64,000 nucleotides of DNA from contig NZ_JAFLRG010000001.1 of assembly GCF_017315725.1 (NCBI RefSeq), positions 3,906,001-3,970,000 of the forward strand, written 5' to 3'. Shown piece after piece: positions 52,929 through 62,209 of this stretch; within the stretch, counting starts at the first letter, position 1, and the number at the start of each line of letters is the position of its first letter. The notes beneath the pieces were generated by a model. The model was given only the letters and a program-made list of their open reading frames with translations, was not told the DNA's origin and ran no database searches. The position numbers and the translations under genes are program-made. Origin of the DNA: Trinickia acidisoli (GTDB lineage Bacteria; Pseudomonadota; Gammaproteobacteria; Burkholderiales; Burkholderiaceae).

Positions 52929-54248
52929 TTATTCCGATGCCGTGCGAATCATGCCGGCCGCGACCGTATGGTGCGTGGCCTCGTCGATCAGCACGAACGC
53001 GCCCGTGCCCGCATGCGCGTCATACGCATCGCACACGATCGGCTTTTGCAGCGTCAATGCGACGCGCCCGATATCGTTCATCTTCAAGTCGTGTACCGCG
53101 CTCGAATGCAACAGCGTATGCACGTCCAGCACTTCCTTGACGGTCCCGATTCGGGCAAATACCGTCGTCGTGGTCTGCTTGAGCAGATATTTGCGCTGCG
53201 TCGAGAGCGGCTCCTCATCGAACCAGCACAAATCGGCCTCCAGCTTCTTGGCCGGCTGCGGCGCAGCTTGCGCCGCCACGAACGTATCGCCGCGCGAGAC
53301 GTCCAGGTCCTGCGTCAGGCGGATCGTCACCGTCTGCCCCGCGAACGCCCGGTCCACTTGCGCCGTGCCGCCCGGCACCGGCGCGATGATCTCGGCCACC
53401 GTCGCCTCGCGCTGCGCCGGCAGCACCACGAGCGCATCGCCCACTCGCACCTCGCCCGCCTCCACGCGCCCCATGTAACCGCGGAAATCGTCCGCGCTCG
53501 CCCCGTCCTGGCGCGCCACCCACTGCACCGGAAAGCGCAGCGCTTCGCCCATCGCCTGCGCCACCGGCAACTGCTCGAGCACGTCCAAGAGCGGCTCGCC
53601 CGCATACCACGGCATCCGCTCGCTCGCCTGCACGATGTTGTCGCCCTTGAGCGCCGACACCGGCACGAACCGCACATCCGACAAACCCAGTTGCCGCGCC
53701 AGCTCCACGTACGCGTCGCGGATCTCGTTGAAGCGCGTCTCGCTGTACTCGATCAAGTCCATCTTGTTGATCGCCACGATCACGTGCTGCAAGCCCAAGA
53801 GCTTGACGATCGCACTGTGCCGCTTGGTCTGCGGCAGCAAGATTGTGCGCCCGTCGTCGCCCTTTGTGACGCGGGTGGCGTCGACCAGGATGATCGCCGC
53901 ATGCGCCGTCGAGGCCCCCGTCACCATGTTGCGCGTGTACTGCTCGTGCCCCGGCGTATCGGCGATGATGAACTTGCGCCGCGCCGTGGCGAAATACCGA
54001 TACGCCACGTCGATCGTGATGCCCTGCTCGCGCTCGGCCTCCAAGCCGTCGGTGAGCAGCGACAGGTCGATCTCATCGCCCACCGTGCGCTTGTTCTTCG
54101 CCCGCGAGAGCGCCGAGAGCTGGTCCGACAGCACCGCGCGGCTGTCATAGAGCAGGCGCCCGATCAGCGTGCTCTTGCCGTCGTCGACGCTGCCCGCCGT
54201 GATGAATCGCAGCACACCGAGGTCTGCCGGTTGATGAGGAGTACTCAT
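52929..54248 (-). CDS. cysN: Sulfate adenylyltransferase subunit 1 (GTPase)
   Basis: The 439 aa GTPase has G1 GSVDDGKST (19-27), G3 DTPGHEQY, G4 NKMD and the elongation-factor-like C-terminal domains. With CysD it forms APS from sulfate and ATP. It has no fused APS kinase; CysC is separate in the same cluster. It lies 39 bases after cysD and ends the module. Confidence 0.96.
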   Translation of the reverse strand: MSTPHQPADLGVLRFITAGSVDDGKSTLIGRLLYDSRAVLSDQLSALSRAKNKRTVGDEIDLSLLTDGLEAEREQGITIDVAYRYFATARRKFIIADTPGHEQYTRNMVTGASTAHAAIILVDATRVTKGDDGRTILLPQTKRHSAIVKLLGLQHVIVAINKMDLIEYSETRFNEIRDAYVELARQLGLSDVRFVPVSALKGDNIVQASERMPWYAGEPLLDVLEQLPVAQAMGEALRFPVQWVARQDGASADDFRGYMGRVEAGEVRVGDALVVLPAQREATVAEIIAPVPGGTAQVDRAFAGQTVTIRLTQDLDVSRGDTFVAAQAAPQPAKKLEADLCWFDEEPLSTQRKYLLKQTTTTVFARIGTVKEVLDVHTLLHSSAVHDLKMNDIGRVALTLQKPIVCDAYDAHAGTGAFVLIDEATHHTVAAGMIRTASE

Positions 54249-54287
54249 GATCTCAATCCCGTCTTCAATGTTTCGGAGTGCTGACTA

Positions 54288-55250
54288 TTAGAAGTAGCCT
54301 TGCTTCTTGCGCTGCTCCATCGCAGCCTCGGACGCCTGATCGTCCATGCGCGTCGCGCCCCGCTCGGTGATGTCGGTCACCGCCGTCTCGGCGATGATCT
54401 TCTCCACGTCGTCCGCGTCGCTCTCCACCGGGCACGTGCAGCTAATGTCGCCCACCGTGCGAAAACGCACGAGCACCTTCTCGCTTCGGTCGCCCTCGCG
54501 CATCGGCGTGAGCGGCGTCACCGGCACGAGCAAGCCGCCCCGACGCACGATCTCGCGCTCGTGCGCGTAGTAGATCGAGGGCAACTCCAACCCTTCTCGC
54601 GCGATGTATTGCCAAATGTCCAGCTCGGTCCAGTTCGAGATCGGAAACACGCGCAGGTGCTCGCCCTTGTGCAGGCGCGCGTTGTACAGGCTCCACAGCT
54701 CGGGGCGCTGCGCTTTCGGGTCCCATTGGCCGAATTCGTCGCGGAACGAGAAGATGCGCTCCTTCGCACGCGCCTTCTCCTCGTCGCGGCGCGCCCCGCC
54801 GATCATCGCCGTGTAGCCGTGCGCCTCGATCGTCTCGAGCAGCGTCACCGCTTGCACCGCGTTGCGCGAATCGGTCTCGCGCCGTAGCCGCACCGTGCCG
54901 CGCTTGATCGAATCCTCCACGTGCCCCACCACCAGTTGCGCGCCGATTTGCTCGGCGCGCCGATCGCGAAAATCGATCACCTCCGGGTAGTTGTGCCCCG
55001 TGTCGATGTGCACCAGCGGAAACGGCAGCGACGTCTTGCGGTTCGCACCCAGCCCGAACGCCTTGAGCGCCAGATGCAGCACCACCACCGAATCCTTGCC
55101 CCCCGAGAACAGCAGCGCCGGCTTGCTGCACTCGGCCACCAGCTCGCGCAGAATGTGGATCGATTCCGCCTCGAGCCAGTCGAGGTGGTCCATGCGCGTG
55201 GCAGTGATCGGTGCGGCCGTCGCATTGGTGGGGTCGAGAAGGGTACACAT
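54288..55250 (-). CDS. cysD: Sulfate adenylyltransferase subunit 2
   Basis: The 320 aa protein has the PP-loop FSGGKDSVV and the CysD region IGGARRDEEKARAKERIFSF. It makes APS with CysN. I place the start at the ATG at 55250 (MCTLLDPTNATAA); another ATG two codons upstream at 55256 is possible. Longer frames reach into the TauE gene and are rejected. It lies 83 bases after the TauE/SafE gene. Confidence 0.95.
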   Translation of the reverse strand: MCTLLDPTNATAAPITATRMDHLDWLEAESIHILRELVAECSKPALLFSGGKDSVVVLHLALKAFGLGANRKTSLPFPLVHIDTGHNYPEVIDFRDRRAEQIGAQLVVGHVEDSIKRGTVRLRRETDSRNAVQAVTLLETIEAHGYTAMIGGARRDEEKARAKERIFSFRDEFGQWDPKAQRPELWSLYNARLHKGEHLRVFPISNWTELDIWQYIAREGLELPSIYYAHEREIVRRGGLLVPVTPLTPMREGDRSEKVLVRFRTVGDISCTCPVESDADDVEKIIAETAVTDITERGATRMDDQASEAAMEQRKKQGYF

Positions 55251-55333
55251 GATCATCTCTTTGGGTCTCGGTGATGACTTCGGAATGGGCTTCGGAACAA
55301 GCGGGGATTGGATCGATCGAAAAATCGTCTCGG

Positions 55334-56122
55334 CTAGCCGACGCTTCGATAGGTGATGTAAGCGGCAATCGCCAGCAGCATGGCCGCAAAGATGCGCCGC
55401 AGCAGGTGGCCCTTGACGGCAACGGCCTTGGCCGCGCCCATCCCGGCGTGGCCGCCCACGATGCCGCCGGCCACGAGCGCGACGGCAAGCGGCACGTCGA
55501 CCTTGCCGGCCACCGCGTAATTGACGGCTGTCGTCGCGCCGAATACGACGACCGACAGCAGCGACGACGCCACCGCTTCGAGCATCGGCACGCGAGCGAT
55601 GTAATGCAGCGCAGGCACCGACAAGAATCCGCCGCTGATGCCGAAGAAGCCGGCCACGCCGCCCACGGCTGCGCCGGCCCCCGCGGTGGCGAAACCTCGG
55701 GTCGATGCCACGGGCGCGAGCGCGACGTCTTGCACTGCTTGCGTACGCGAAAACATCAGCAGCGCGACGAGCGCGACCATCGCCGCGAGCGGCAGCATGA
55801 CCGCGCCGCCGTCGACGTGCAGCGACCAGCGCGATCCGGCGAACGCACCGCCCATGCCCGCGGCGGCAAAGACGCCGCTCGTGCGCCAACGCACGAGCCC
55901 CGCCCGTGCATACGAGATTAGATTGACGAGCGCCGTCACGGCGATGGCGGCGGCCGTCGTCCCGATCGCGACGTGCGGATCGCCGACCTTCACGAAATAA
56001 AGGAGCAGCGGCACCGACAGCGTGCCGGCACCGCCGCCGACGAGCCCAAGCGCGAAGCCGATCGATAAGCCCGATAGCGCGGCGAGCGCGATCTGCGTCT
56101 GTAATATCGATGCGATCGACAT
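55334..56122 (-). CDS. TauE/SafE-family membrane transporter
   Basis: The 262 aa protein has about eight hydrophobic segments with the paired family motifs (LVGGGAGTLSVPLLLYF and FFGISGGFLSVPALHYI). TauE/SafE proteins move sulfite, sulfoacetate and other anions. Its place between the sulfotransferase and cysD suggests it handles sulfate, or exports sulfite or a sulfonated compound. The ATG at 56122 is chosen over 56152 because the conserved part begins there; a gap of about 140 bases separates it from the sulfotransferase. Confidence 0.87.
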   Translation of the reverse strand: MSIASILQTQIALAALSGLSIGFALGLVGGGAGTLSVPLLLYFVKVGDPHVAIGTTAAAIAVTALVNLISYARAGLVRWRTSGVFAAAGMGGAFAGSRWSLHVDGGAVMLPLAAMVALVALLMFSRTQAVQDVALAPVASTRGFATAGAGAAVGGVAGFFGISGGFLSVPALHYIARVPMLEAVASSLLSVVVFGATTAVNYAVAGKVDVPLAVALVAGGIVGGHAGMGAAKAVAVKGHLLRRIFAAMLLAIAAYITYRSVG

Positions 56123-56263
56123 GGGTGGGGCTCTCTCAGGTTGCAAGGCCATCCGTCATCGGCACTGCGCGTACGGTGCGCGCAGCGTCCGATGCGGTAC
56201 GTTTCGTTGATTCGTTATATCGGGTGACGCGTTCTCGCGATCGAATGATCGCTCGCTTGAGCG

Positions 56264-57397
56264 TCAGTCCGTCACTTCGAAGGCTTCGGTCAATTCGTCG
56301 AGCTTGATCGGTGCGAAGTCGCCATCGCGCCGCGAGGCGCGCACCGCGGCGCATTGCTCCATGCGGGCGCGCACAGACGTCAAATACTCGGCACGGTGGC
56401 GTCGCAGCGCGAAGTCGCGGAAATTGGTCCGCTCGAGCACCTGCCACGCTTGCGTCCGGCCGAGCTCGGAGCTGCGGCGCGCCGTGTCGAACATCGGCGC
56501 GTCGATCGCCGCTGCCCCATCGGTCAAGCGCTCGTAGCCGTAGCGCCGCATATGGTCGTGCGTCAGCGTTTCGATCAATGCGATCTCTTCCAGCGACAGC
56601 ACCTTCTTGTACTTGTCGACGTTGGCCGCGATCGGCGCAAAACAATTCGACGACCACAGCGCCGACATGCGTGAAATCTGCTTGGCTTCGTCCGAATGAG
56701 ACACGTCGAGCATGCCCGGCAAAAACGCAATGTCGAAGAATGCGCAAATCTGCTTGAGCACCGCCTCTTCGTCGGCGAGGAAATCCTCATAGCGGATCGT
56801 GAGCGTGCGATCCGGATACTCCGCGAGCACCATGTCGGCCGCGCGATGCGCCTCGAGCCAAATGTGGGCGTTGAGCAGCGTATCGAAGTCGTGAATGATG
56901 GCCTTGTTCATCGACGCGATCTGCGCGCGCGGATCGCGCACGACGTTCAGGAACAGCATGTCCGGGAACAGACGCATCAGTTCGTCCGCGTAATGCACGC
57001 TGTCGAGCGACTTGTCCATCACCACGCGGGCGCCGCGCTGCTCGCCGGCCCGCAATAGCAGTTCCCAGACGATGCGATGCACGCTGCGCGGCTCGTGGCG
57101 AATGGCTTCGAAGATCTCGACGGGATCGAACACGATACCCGGCCATTTCACCATGCTGGCCGCCTGCAACCCGATGACGTCGCTCACTAGACGAAAATAA
57201 GCGCAATCATCCTCGAGGTTGCCGTACAGCGGCACGATCGGCATGAAATCGACGACGTGCAGCGGATACGGCGAATGAAAATCGGGATTGAAATTCAGTC
57301 GCAACCGCAATGCATGGCTGCCGCAGCGGCGCAGCGGAATCATCAACACGGGCCGCGGCCGCGCGCCGGCCGGCGCGGGATCTTGTTTGTCGGTCAT
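56264..57397 (-). CDS. PAPS-dependent sulfotransferase family protein
   Basis: The 377 aa protein has the 5'-phosphosulfate loop at about 18-31 (VLMIPLRRCGSHALRLRL) and the 3'-phosphate motif LFLNVVRDPRAQIASMNKA with Arg154 and Ser162. It also has the middle region typical of bacterial sulfotransferases (ALWSSNCFAPIAANVDKYKKVLS shows as helices). It would move sulfate from PAPS to an acceptor hydroxyl or amine. No glycosyltransferase or acceptor gene is adjacent, so the target is unknown. The ATG at 57397 gives a normal start. It lies 32 bases after the DHH gene and is probably cotranscribed with cysC. Confidence 0.85.
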   Translation of the reverse strand: MTDKQDPAPAGARPRPVLMIPLRRCGSHALRLRLNFNPDFHSPYPLHVVDFMPIVPLYGNLEDDCAYFRLVSDVIGLQAASMVKWPGIVFDPVEIFEAIRHEPRSVHRIVWELLLRAGEQRGARVVMDKSLDSVHYADELMRLFPDMLFLNVVRDPRAQIASMNKAIIHDFDTLLNAHIWLEAHRAADMVLAEYPDRTLTIRYEDFLADEEAVLKQICAFFDIAFLPGMLDVSHSDEAKQISRMSALWSSNCFAPIAANVDKYKKVLSLEEIALIETLTHDHMRRYGYERLTDGAAAIDAPMFDTARRSSELGRTQAWQVLERTNFRDFALRRHRAEYLTSVRARMEQCAAVRASRRDGDFAPIKLDELTEAFEVTD

Positions 57398-57429
57398 CTC
57401 TCGAGTCCTCGTTTTTTGCTTCTTACTGC

Positions 57430-58464
57430 TTACGCAGAACCGACGGCATCGTCCGCGTCCGCGCGGCCCGTCGTTGTGAAATAGGTTGAAAACGCGTCGA
57501 CGAAGGCATCGATGGCCGCGAACGGCAGTGCGTTGACGCCGGCCGCGCCGCGCCGGCCGCCGCCGCCGTCGAAACGTTCGCACAGCACGTTGGCCGGGCG
57601 TGCGTCGGGGCTGGCCGAGCGCACGCTGATGCAGCAGGAGCCGTCCGTGCGTTCGCTTAGGACTGCGAACGATTGATCGCGGCGCTCGCCGGCCAAGCGG
57701 TTGGCGAAGGTGCCGGAGATGCGCCTCGCCCAAGGTTCGTCGGGCAGCAGGTAGACGGCGCCGCCGCCGCATGCGTGGTAAGGCATGAGCGCGTCGGCAT
57801 GCGCGAGATCCTCGCGGTAGCCCTGTTCGAGTTGTGCATAGCACGGCGCGGCCGCGACGAATTCGAACGGGTCGGCGAAGGCGTGCAGCGTGCGATAGAG
57901 CACGTCGGGCCGGATATGCAGATCGTCGAGCGTCTCGCCGTACGCGTTGTAGTTCAGCAGACGCCCGAGCGTCTCCAGCACCGCGACGTCGCGCTCGCGT
58001 ATGCCGTGCGCTTGCGCAAGCCTGCGGGCCGTCGTATCGAGGTTGTCGCCGAACGCGCCGACGATCGCCCAGTGCCGATAACGGCCGCCCAGTGCGCGAT
58101 CGACGATGAGGCTCGTGCAGACATGGGGCGAATCGTCCCATGCAAGCTGCAGCCGCGGATGAGCGAACGCGCGATCGGCACTGTGATGATCGAAATAGGC
58201 GACGTGTGCGCCGGCATCGAGCAGGTGCGCGAGCGCATCGACGTTCGCATCGAGCGAGACGTCGAGTACGGTCACATCGATGCCCGCTTCGCACGGCACA
58301 CGACACAGCAGCGCGACATCGCGCTTGATGCCCGTCACACAGTACGCCTCGCGTGGCTGCGCGAGCCGTAGCTGATGCAGCGCGCACAGCCCGTCCGCGT
58401 CTCCGTTGAACACGTCGTAGGCGGTACTCGCCGAGCGCGGCGACACTTCAACTGGCAAGGCCAT
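57430..58464 (-). CDS. DHH-family phosphoesterase (NrnA-like), possible PAP phosphatase
   Basis: The 344 aa protein has the DHH signs FNGDADG (Asp22, Asp24) and FDHHSAD (Asp92-His94), and a C-terminal DHHA1 domain. There FDGGGGRRGAAG stands where GGGH is usual, so the conserved His is Arg here. DHH enzymes of the NrnA type hydrolyse pAp and short RNAs. Lying between cysC and a sulfotransferase, it is well placed to clear the inhibitory by-product PAP. It overlaps cysC by 17 bases. The PAP role is inference. Confidence 0.85.
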   Translation of the reverse strand: MALPVEVSPRSASTAYDVFNGDADGLCALHQLRLAQPREAYCVTGIKRDVALLCRVPCEAGIDVTVLDVSLDANVDALAHLLDAGAHVAYFDHHSADRAFAHPRLQLAWDDSPHVCTSLIVDRALGGRYRHWAIVGAFGDNLDTTARRLAQAHGIRERDVAVLETLGRLLNYNAYGETLDDLHIRPDVLYRTLHAFADPFEFVAAAPCYAQLEQGYREDLAHADALMPYHACGGGAVYLLPDEPWARRISGTFANRLAGERRDQSFAVLSERTDGSCCISVRSASPDARPANVLCERFDGGGGRRGAAGVNALPFAAIDAFVDAFSTYFTTTGRADADDAVGSA

Positions 58465-59173
58465 CTCGGTGCTCCGAATCGCGACGCATCAGGTACGCGT
58501 GCAGCAGCGCGGCGCCGCCCCCCGCGCGCAGGTCCGAGGTGTCGACCGCGAGCGCCGGCGCGAGCGGCCGCTCATACGGGGCGCTGATGCCCGTGAACTC
58601 CGTCAGCTCGCCGCGCCGGGCCTTGCGATAGAGTCCTTTCGGATCGCGCGACTCGCACACGTGCAGCGCCGTGCTGACGTACACCTCGACGAACCGCGTC
58701 TCGCCGATGATCGCGCGCGCCGCGGCTCGATCCTCGCGCAAAGGCGAGACCAGCGAGGTGACGACGATAAGGCCGACGTCGTTCATCATGCGCGCCACTT
58801 CGGCGGTGCGGCGAATGTTCTCGCGCCGATCGCGTTCGGAAAAGCCGAGATCGCGGCTCAGGCCGCACCGTAGATTGTCGCCGTCGAGAACGATGCACGG
58901 GCGCCGCTCGCGCCGCAGCAGGTGCTCGAGTTCGAAGGCAATCGTCGATTTGCCTGCGCCGCTCAGTCCCGTCAGCCAAAACGTCAGCGGCGGATGCCCG
59001 AATTGCTGGGCGCGCGCGTCGTCGGAAAGCGCGCCTGCGTGACGAAAGATGTTGGCGCCCGCTTCGCGCCCGCGCCCGGATCGCGCATCGTCCCTTTGCG
59101 CGTCGCACACGCTCGCATGAGACTGCACCTCGTAAGCCGGCTCTTGATCGTCCATCGAAGCCACCATTTTCAC
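58448..59173 (-). CDS. cysC: Adenylylsulfate kinase
   Basis: The 241 aa kinase phosphorylates APS to PAPS. Walker A is GLSGAGKST (69-77), followed by DGDNLRCGLSRDLGFSERDRRENIRR (in part DGDNLRCGL), RDPKGLYRKARRGE and FTGISAPYE, all standard for CysC. The first 40 residues are a nonconserved extension. The start is the GTG at 59173, seven bases after AAGG; ATGs at 59167 and 59155 are alternatives. It leads the module and overlaps the DHH gene by 17 bases. Confidence 0.95.
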   Translation of the reverse strand: MKMVASMDDQEPAYEVQSHASVCDAQRDDARSGRGREAGANIFRHAGALSDDARAQQFGHPPLTFWLTGLSGAGKSTIAFELEHLLRRERRPCIVLDGDNLRCGLSRDLGFSERDRRENIRRTAEVARMMNDVGLIVVTSLVSPLREDRAAARAIIGETRFVEVYVSTALHVCESRDPKGLYRKARRGELTEFTGISAPYERPLAPALAVDTSDLRAGGGAALLHAYLMRRDSEHRDGLAS

Positions 59174-59329
59174 TGCGTTACCTTGACCACTTTAGTCGCC
59201 GCGCGCCTGCAATCACAGTCTCGCTTCGCCCTCGAGCGCGCGGGGCTTTCCACTGCGTCCGAATCGGGTCGGTCGCGGCGAAGATCGCGTTGAAACGTTT
59301 GCGCGATACGCCGATTCGATCGGCTCGAA

Positions 59330-61003
59330 TCAGGCCGGCTCATAAGCGAGCATCGCGCTCGCCGCCCGCTTCGCCAGCCGGCGCGACGGCGGCGGGGCCG
59401 CGCGTTCGTGCGTCGCGACATCGTGCTCGCCTTGGCGCAGCTTGAACACGCTGACGGCCGAGACGAGCGTGCTCGCCTGTTCGCGCATCGATTCGGCGGC
59501 GGCAGCCGCTTCCTCGACGAGCGCGGCGTTTTGCTGCGTCACTTGGTCCATTTGCGTGAGCGCCTGGTTGATCTGCTCGATGCCGGTCGCCTGCTCTTCG
59601 CTGGCACTCATGATCTCGCCCATGATCAGCGTCACGCGTTTGACGCTATCGAGCACCTCCTTCATCGTCACGCCCGCTTCGTCGACGAGACGGTTGCCCA
59701 CTTCGACCTGTTCGACCGAGCCGCCGATCAGCGCCTTGATCTCTTTGGCTGCCGTAGCCGAACGCTGCGCGAGCGAGCGCACTTCGGATGCCACGACGGC
59801 GAAGCCGCGACCTTGCTCGCCGGCGCGCGCCGCTTCGACCGCAGCGTTCAGTGCGAGGATGTTCGTTTGGAATGCGATGCCGTCGATCACGCCGATGATT
59901 TCGACGATCTTTTGCGACGCCTGATTGATCGCGCCCATCGTCTGCACGACCTCGGAGACGACGCCCCCGGCGCGCGCCGATACGTGCGAAGCCGATGCGG
60001 CGAGTTCGTTCGCTTGCCGTGCGTGCTCGGAATTGCGCTTGACCGTGGCCGTCAGTTCTTCCATCGACGCGGCCGTCTGCTCGAGCGAAGCGGCTTGCTC
60101 TTCGGTACGCGAGGACAGATCGAGGTTGCCGCTCGCGATCTGGCCCGCCGCCGACGCAATCGCACCCGTGCTGAGGTGAACCTGACCGACGATGCTAACG
60201 AGGCTCTCGCGCATCGTCCTCATCGCGTGCATGAGGCTCGTATGATCGTCGGGCCTGACGACGACGTCGGTCGTCAAATCGCCCGTCGCCACGCGATCGG
60301 CGGCGTCGGCCGCGTCGGCGGGTTCGCCGCCGAGCTGCTTGATGATGCCGCGCGTGATCAGCACCGCGGAGGCGACGCCGACGGCGAGCGCCGCCAGCGC
60401 AAGCGCGAAGATGCCGATTCGGCTCGATGCGTAGGATGCCTTGGCGTTCGCCGTCAGCTCGTCGTTCTGTTTGTGCTCGAGATCGCGCAACTGGCGCACG
60501 TAGGCCCACCACTTCGCCTGGATCGGCCGCAGCTCGGCGCGCAGCACGTGATAGGCGTCGTCGCGCTGCCCCGACAACGCGAGCGTTTTCGCTTTCTGCA
60601 TGAGTTGCAGCGAGAGTTCGCCTTGTTGATTGATCTGCTGCAGCAGCGACGTTTCCTGGGAAGTCGTACCCGGCAACTCGAACAGCTTGGCGAGCTTCGC
60701 CCGGCTGTCGTCATAGGCCTCGGTTTCTTCGTCGAAACGCTGCGTTTCGATCTCGACTTGGCTTTGCTGATCGGCCTGCAGCAGGATCAAATTGCGCAAA
60801 GCCAGCGCACGATTGGAGATGCTTTCGTCGAGCCGATTGGCGAGGCTCGCTTCGACGGAGTTCACGTCGGTGATTTCGACCATCGACGTTTCGAGCGCGG
60901 ACATGCGCAGCAGCGCGAAGGCGGTAACGAGAACGAGCAGAGCCGAAACCAACGCAAACCCGATTCCGAGGCGGCTCGCCACTTTCATGTGGGAAAAGTT
61001 CAT
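59330..61003 (-). CDS. Methyl-accepting chemotaxis protein
   Basis: The 557 aa receptor has a membrane helix (about 10-32), a four-helix-bundle sensor (35-190), a second helix (195-218) with HAMP, and the signalling domain with the tip ending in AFQTNILALNAAVEAARAGEQG. It has no C-terminal methylation pentapeptide. The ATG at 61003 follows AAGAG; a longer frame from 61063 is rejected. The ligand is unknown. It is monocistronic. Confidence 0.95.
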   Translation of the reverse strand: MNFSHMKVASRLGIGFALVSALLVLVTAFALLRMSALETSMVEITDVNSVEASLANRLDESISNRALALRNLILLQADQQSQVEIETQRFDEETEAYDDSRAKLAKLFELPGTTSQETSLLQQINQQGELSLQLMQKAKTLALSGQRDDAYHVLRAELRPIQAKWWAYVRQLRDLEHKQNDELTANAKASYASSRIGIFALALAALAVGVASAVLITRGIIKQLGGEPADAADAADRVATGDLTTDVVVRPDDHTSLMHAMRTMRESLVSIVGQVHLSTGAIASAAGQIASGNLDLSSRTEEQAASLEQTAASMEELTATVKRNSEHARQANELAASASHVSARAGGVVSEVVQTMGAINQASQKIVEIIGVIDGIAFQTNILALNAAVEAARAGEQGRGFAVVASEVRSLAQRSATAAKEIKALIGGSVEQVEVGNRLVDEAGVTMKEVLDSVKRVTLIMGEIMSASEEQATGIEQINQALTQMDQVTQQNAALVEEAAAAAESMREQASTLVSAVSVFKLRQGEHDVATHERAAPPPSRRLAKRAASAMLAYEPA

Positions 61004-61383
61004 CTCTTGACTACCTCTAATAAAAGGACGTCTCTCACCGTCCATTGGTACCTGCGGCAACACCTGCCGGTTACAAGCGCCGTGAACGGCATATCCGGGA
61101 TATGCCTTAAGGGATTAATCGGATGAAAACGTTTCAAATGACGAGATAGTTGGAAACGCAATGGGTGTAGATGCTTTTTAGTATGACAAAACGATGCGCG
61201 GAACCGCGCAACATAGACCGGCCAGACGGTCGCGAATTTGATCCCCGTCAACGTCCGCTTTTTCACATCGTTAGGTGTAAACCCCCTTGTCTTAACTCCC
61301 GCTCTATGGGAATTCGATTTTTCATTATTGGGAATAGTCAGGCATCCTAAGCATCGTTACGTTCTTGTGCGGACCGATCTGTC
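61004..61383. other. Divergent gap between chemotaxis receptor and IclR regulator
   Basis: These 380 bases are AT-richer, with no gene. CGTTTC and GAAACG form a spaced inverted repeat near 61128-61155, about 130 bases before the receptor start. Promoters for both divergent genes must lie here, but I cannot place them with confidence. Confidence 0.45.
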
Positions 61384-62130
61384 ATGCAGGATGCCCCCGG
61401 GACCGGCGCCGAGCGAATCTTGCTCGTGCTCGCCTCGCTCGCCCATCACGGCAAAGCCATGTCCGTGCGCGAACTCGTCGGCAAGACAGGGCTCGCGCAG
61501 AGCACGCTCTATCGCCAAATCGCGCTGCTCAAGCGATGGGGTTTCGTCTCCGAAGACGGCGGCCGGTATGCACCGGGCCCCGTCAGCCTGCAGCTCGCGC
61601 TGTCGTTCGATCTCGGCTCGCATCTGGTCGAAGCGAGCCGCGGCGCCATGCAGCGGCTCGCTCAGGCGTCGGGTGAGAGCGTCGGGCTGCTCGTTGCGGT
61701 CAAGGAGCAGGTGATCTGTCTTGAAATGATCGAGAGCCTGCACTCGCTTCGCTGTTCGTTCGAAAAGGGCCGGGCCGTGTCGCTCAAAGCCGGCGCGTCG
61801 GCCAAGTCGCTGCTCGCGTTCATGAACGAGCGCCGCTGCGCGCAGATTCTCGAAACGATGTTCACCGACGACGAGGCGGCCCGAATGGCGCTAGCGGAGC
61901 AGCTCGCGACGATCCGCACCGAAGGCTATGTCGTCAGCGACAGCGAAGTCGACCCCGGCGTGTGGGGCGTGAGCGCTCCGATTTTCGCGCGGACCGCGCG
62001 TGGGAGCCCGAGCGTCGCGTCGATCACGCTGATGGTGCCGGTCACGCGCGTGCCGGGCCGTGAAGCCGCGTTGATCGACGCGACCCGCAGCACGGCGCGC
62101 GAGATTTCGCGCCGGCTGCAAACCGATTGA
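61384..62130 (+). CDS. IclR-family transcriptional regulator
   Basis: The 248 aa protein has an N-terminal winged helix (MSVRELVGKTGLAQSTLYRQIALLKRWGF) and the C-terminal effector domain of IclR proteins (SLKAGASAKSLLAFM, GVSAPIFARTARG). It lies 79 bases upstream of an amino-acid ABC transporter on the same strand and probably controls it. The ligand is unknown. Confidence 0.92.
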   Translation: MQDAPGTGAERILLVLASLAHHGKAMSVRELVGKTGLAQSTLYRQIALLKRWGFVSEDGGRYAPGPVSLQLALSFDLGSHLVEASRGAMQRLAQASGESVGLLVAVKEQVICLEMIESLHSLRCSFEKGRAVSLKAGASAKSLLAFMNERRCAQILETMFTDDEAARMALAEQLATIRTEGYVVSDSEVDPGVWGVSAPIFARTARGSPSVASITLMVPVTRVPGREAALIDATRSTAREISRRLQTD

Positions 62131-62209
62131 CCGAACCGCTGCATCTCGCAGCTTTGCATGGGCCCCGATGCGCGCTGAAGCGCCGACCGGCCCCATTAGG
62201 AGACCATCG

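Noticed and set aside
52929..54248. cysN as a CysN-CysC fusion
   Set aside because: The protein ends after the elongation-factor-like domains at 439 residues, and CysC is a separate gene at 58448-59173.
59408..61126. A 572-codon plus-strand frame opposite the chemotaxis receptor
   Set aside because: Antisense shadow; the minus strand carries an unmistakable receptor signalling domain.
61128..61155. CGTTTC...GAAACG inverted repeat as an IclR operator
   Set aside because: Six-base arms with a wide loop are common by chance, and it is closer to the chemotaxis receptor than to the regulated transporter.
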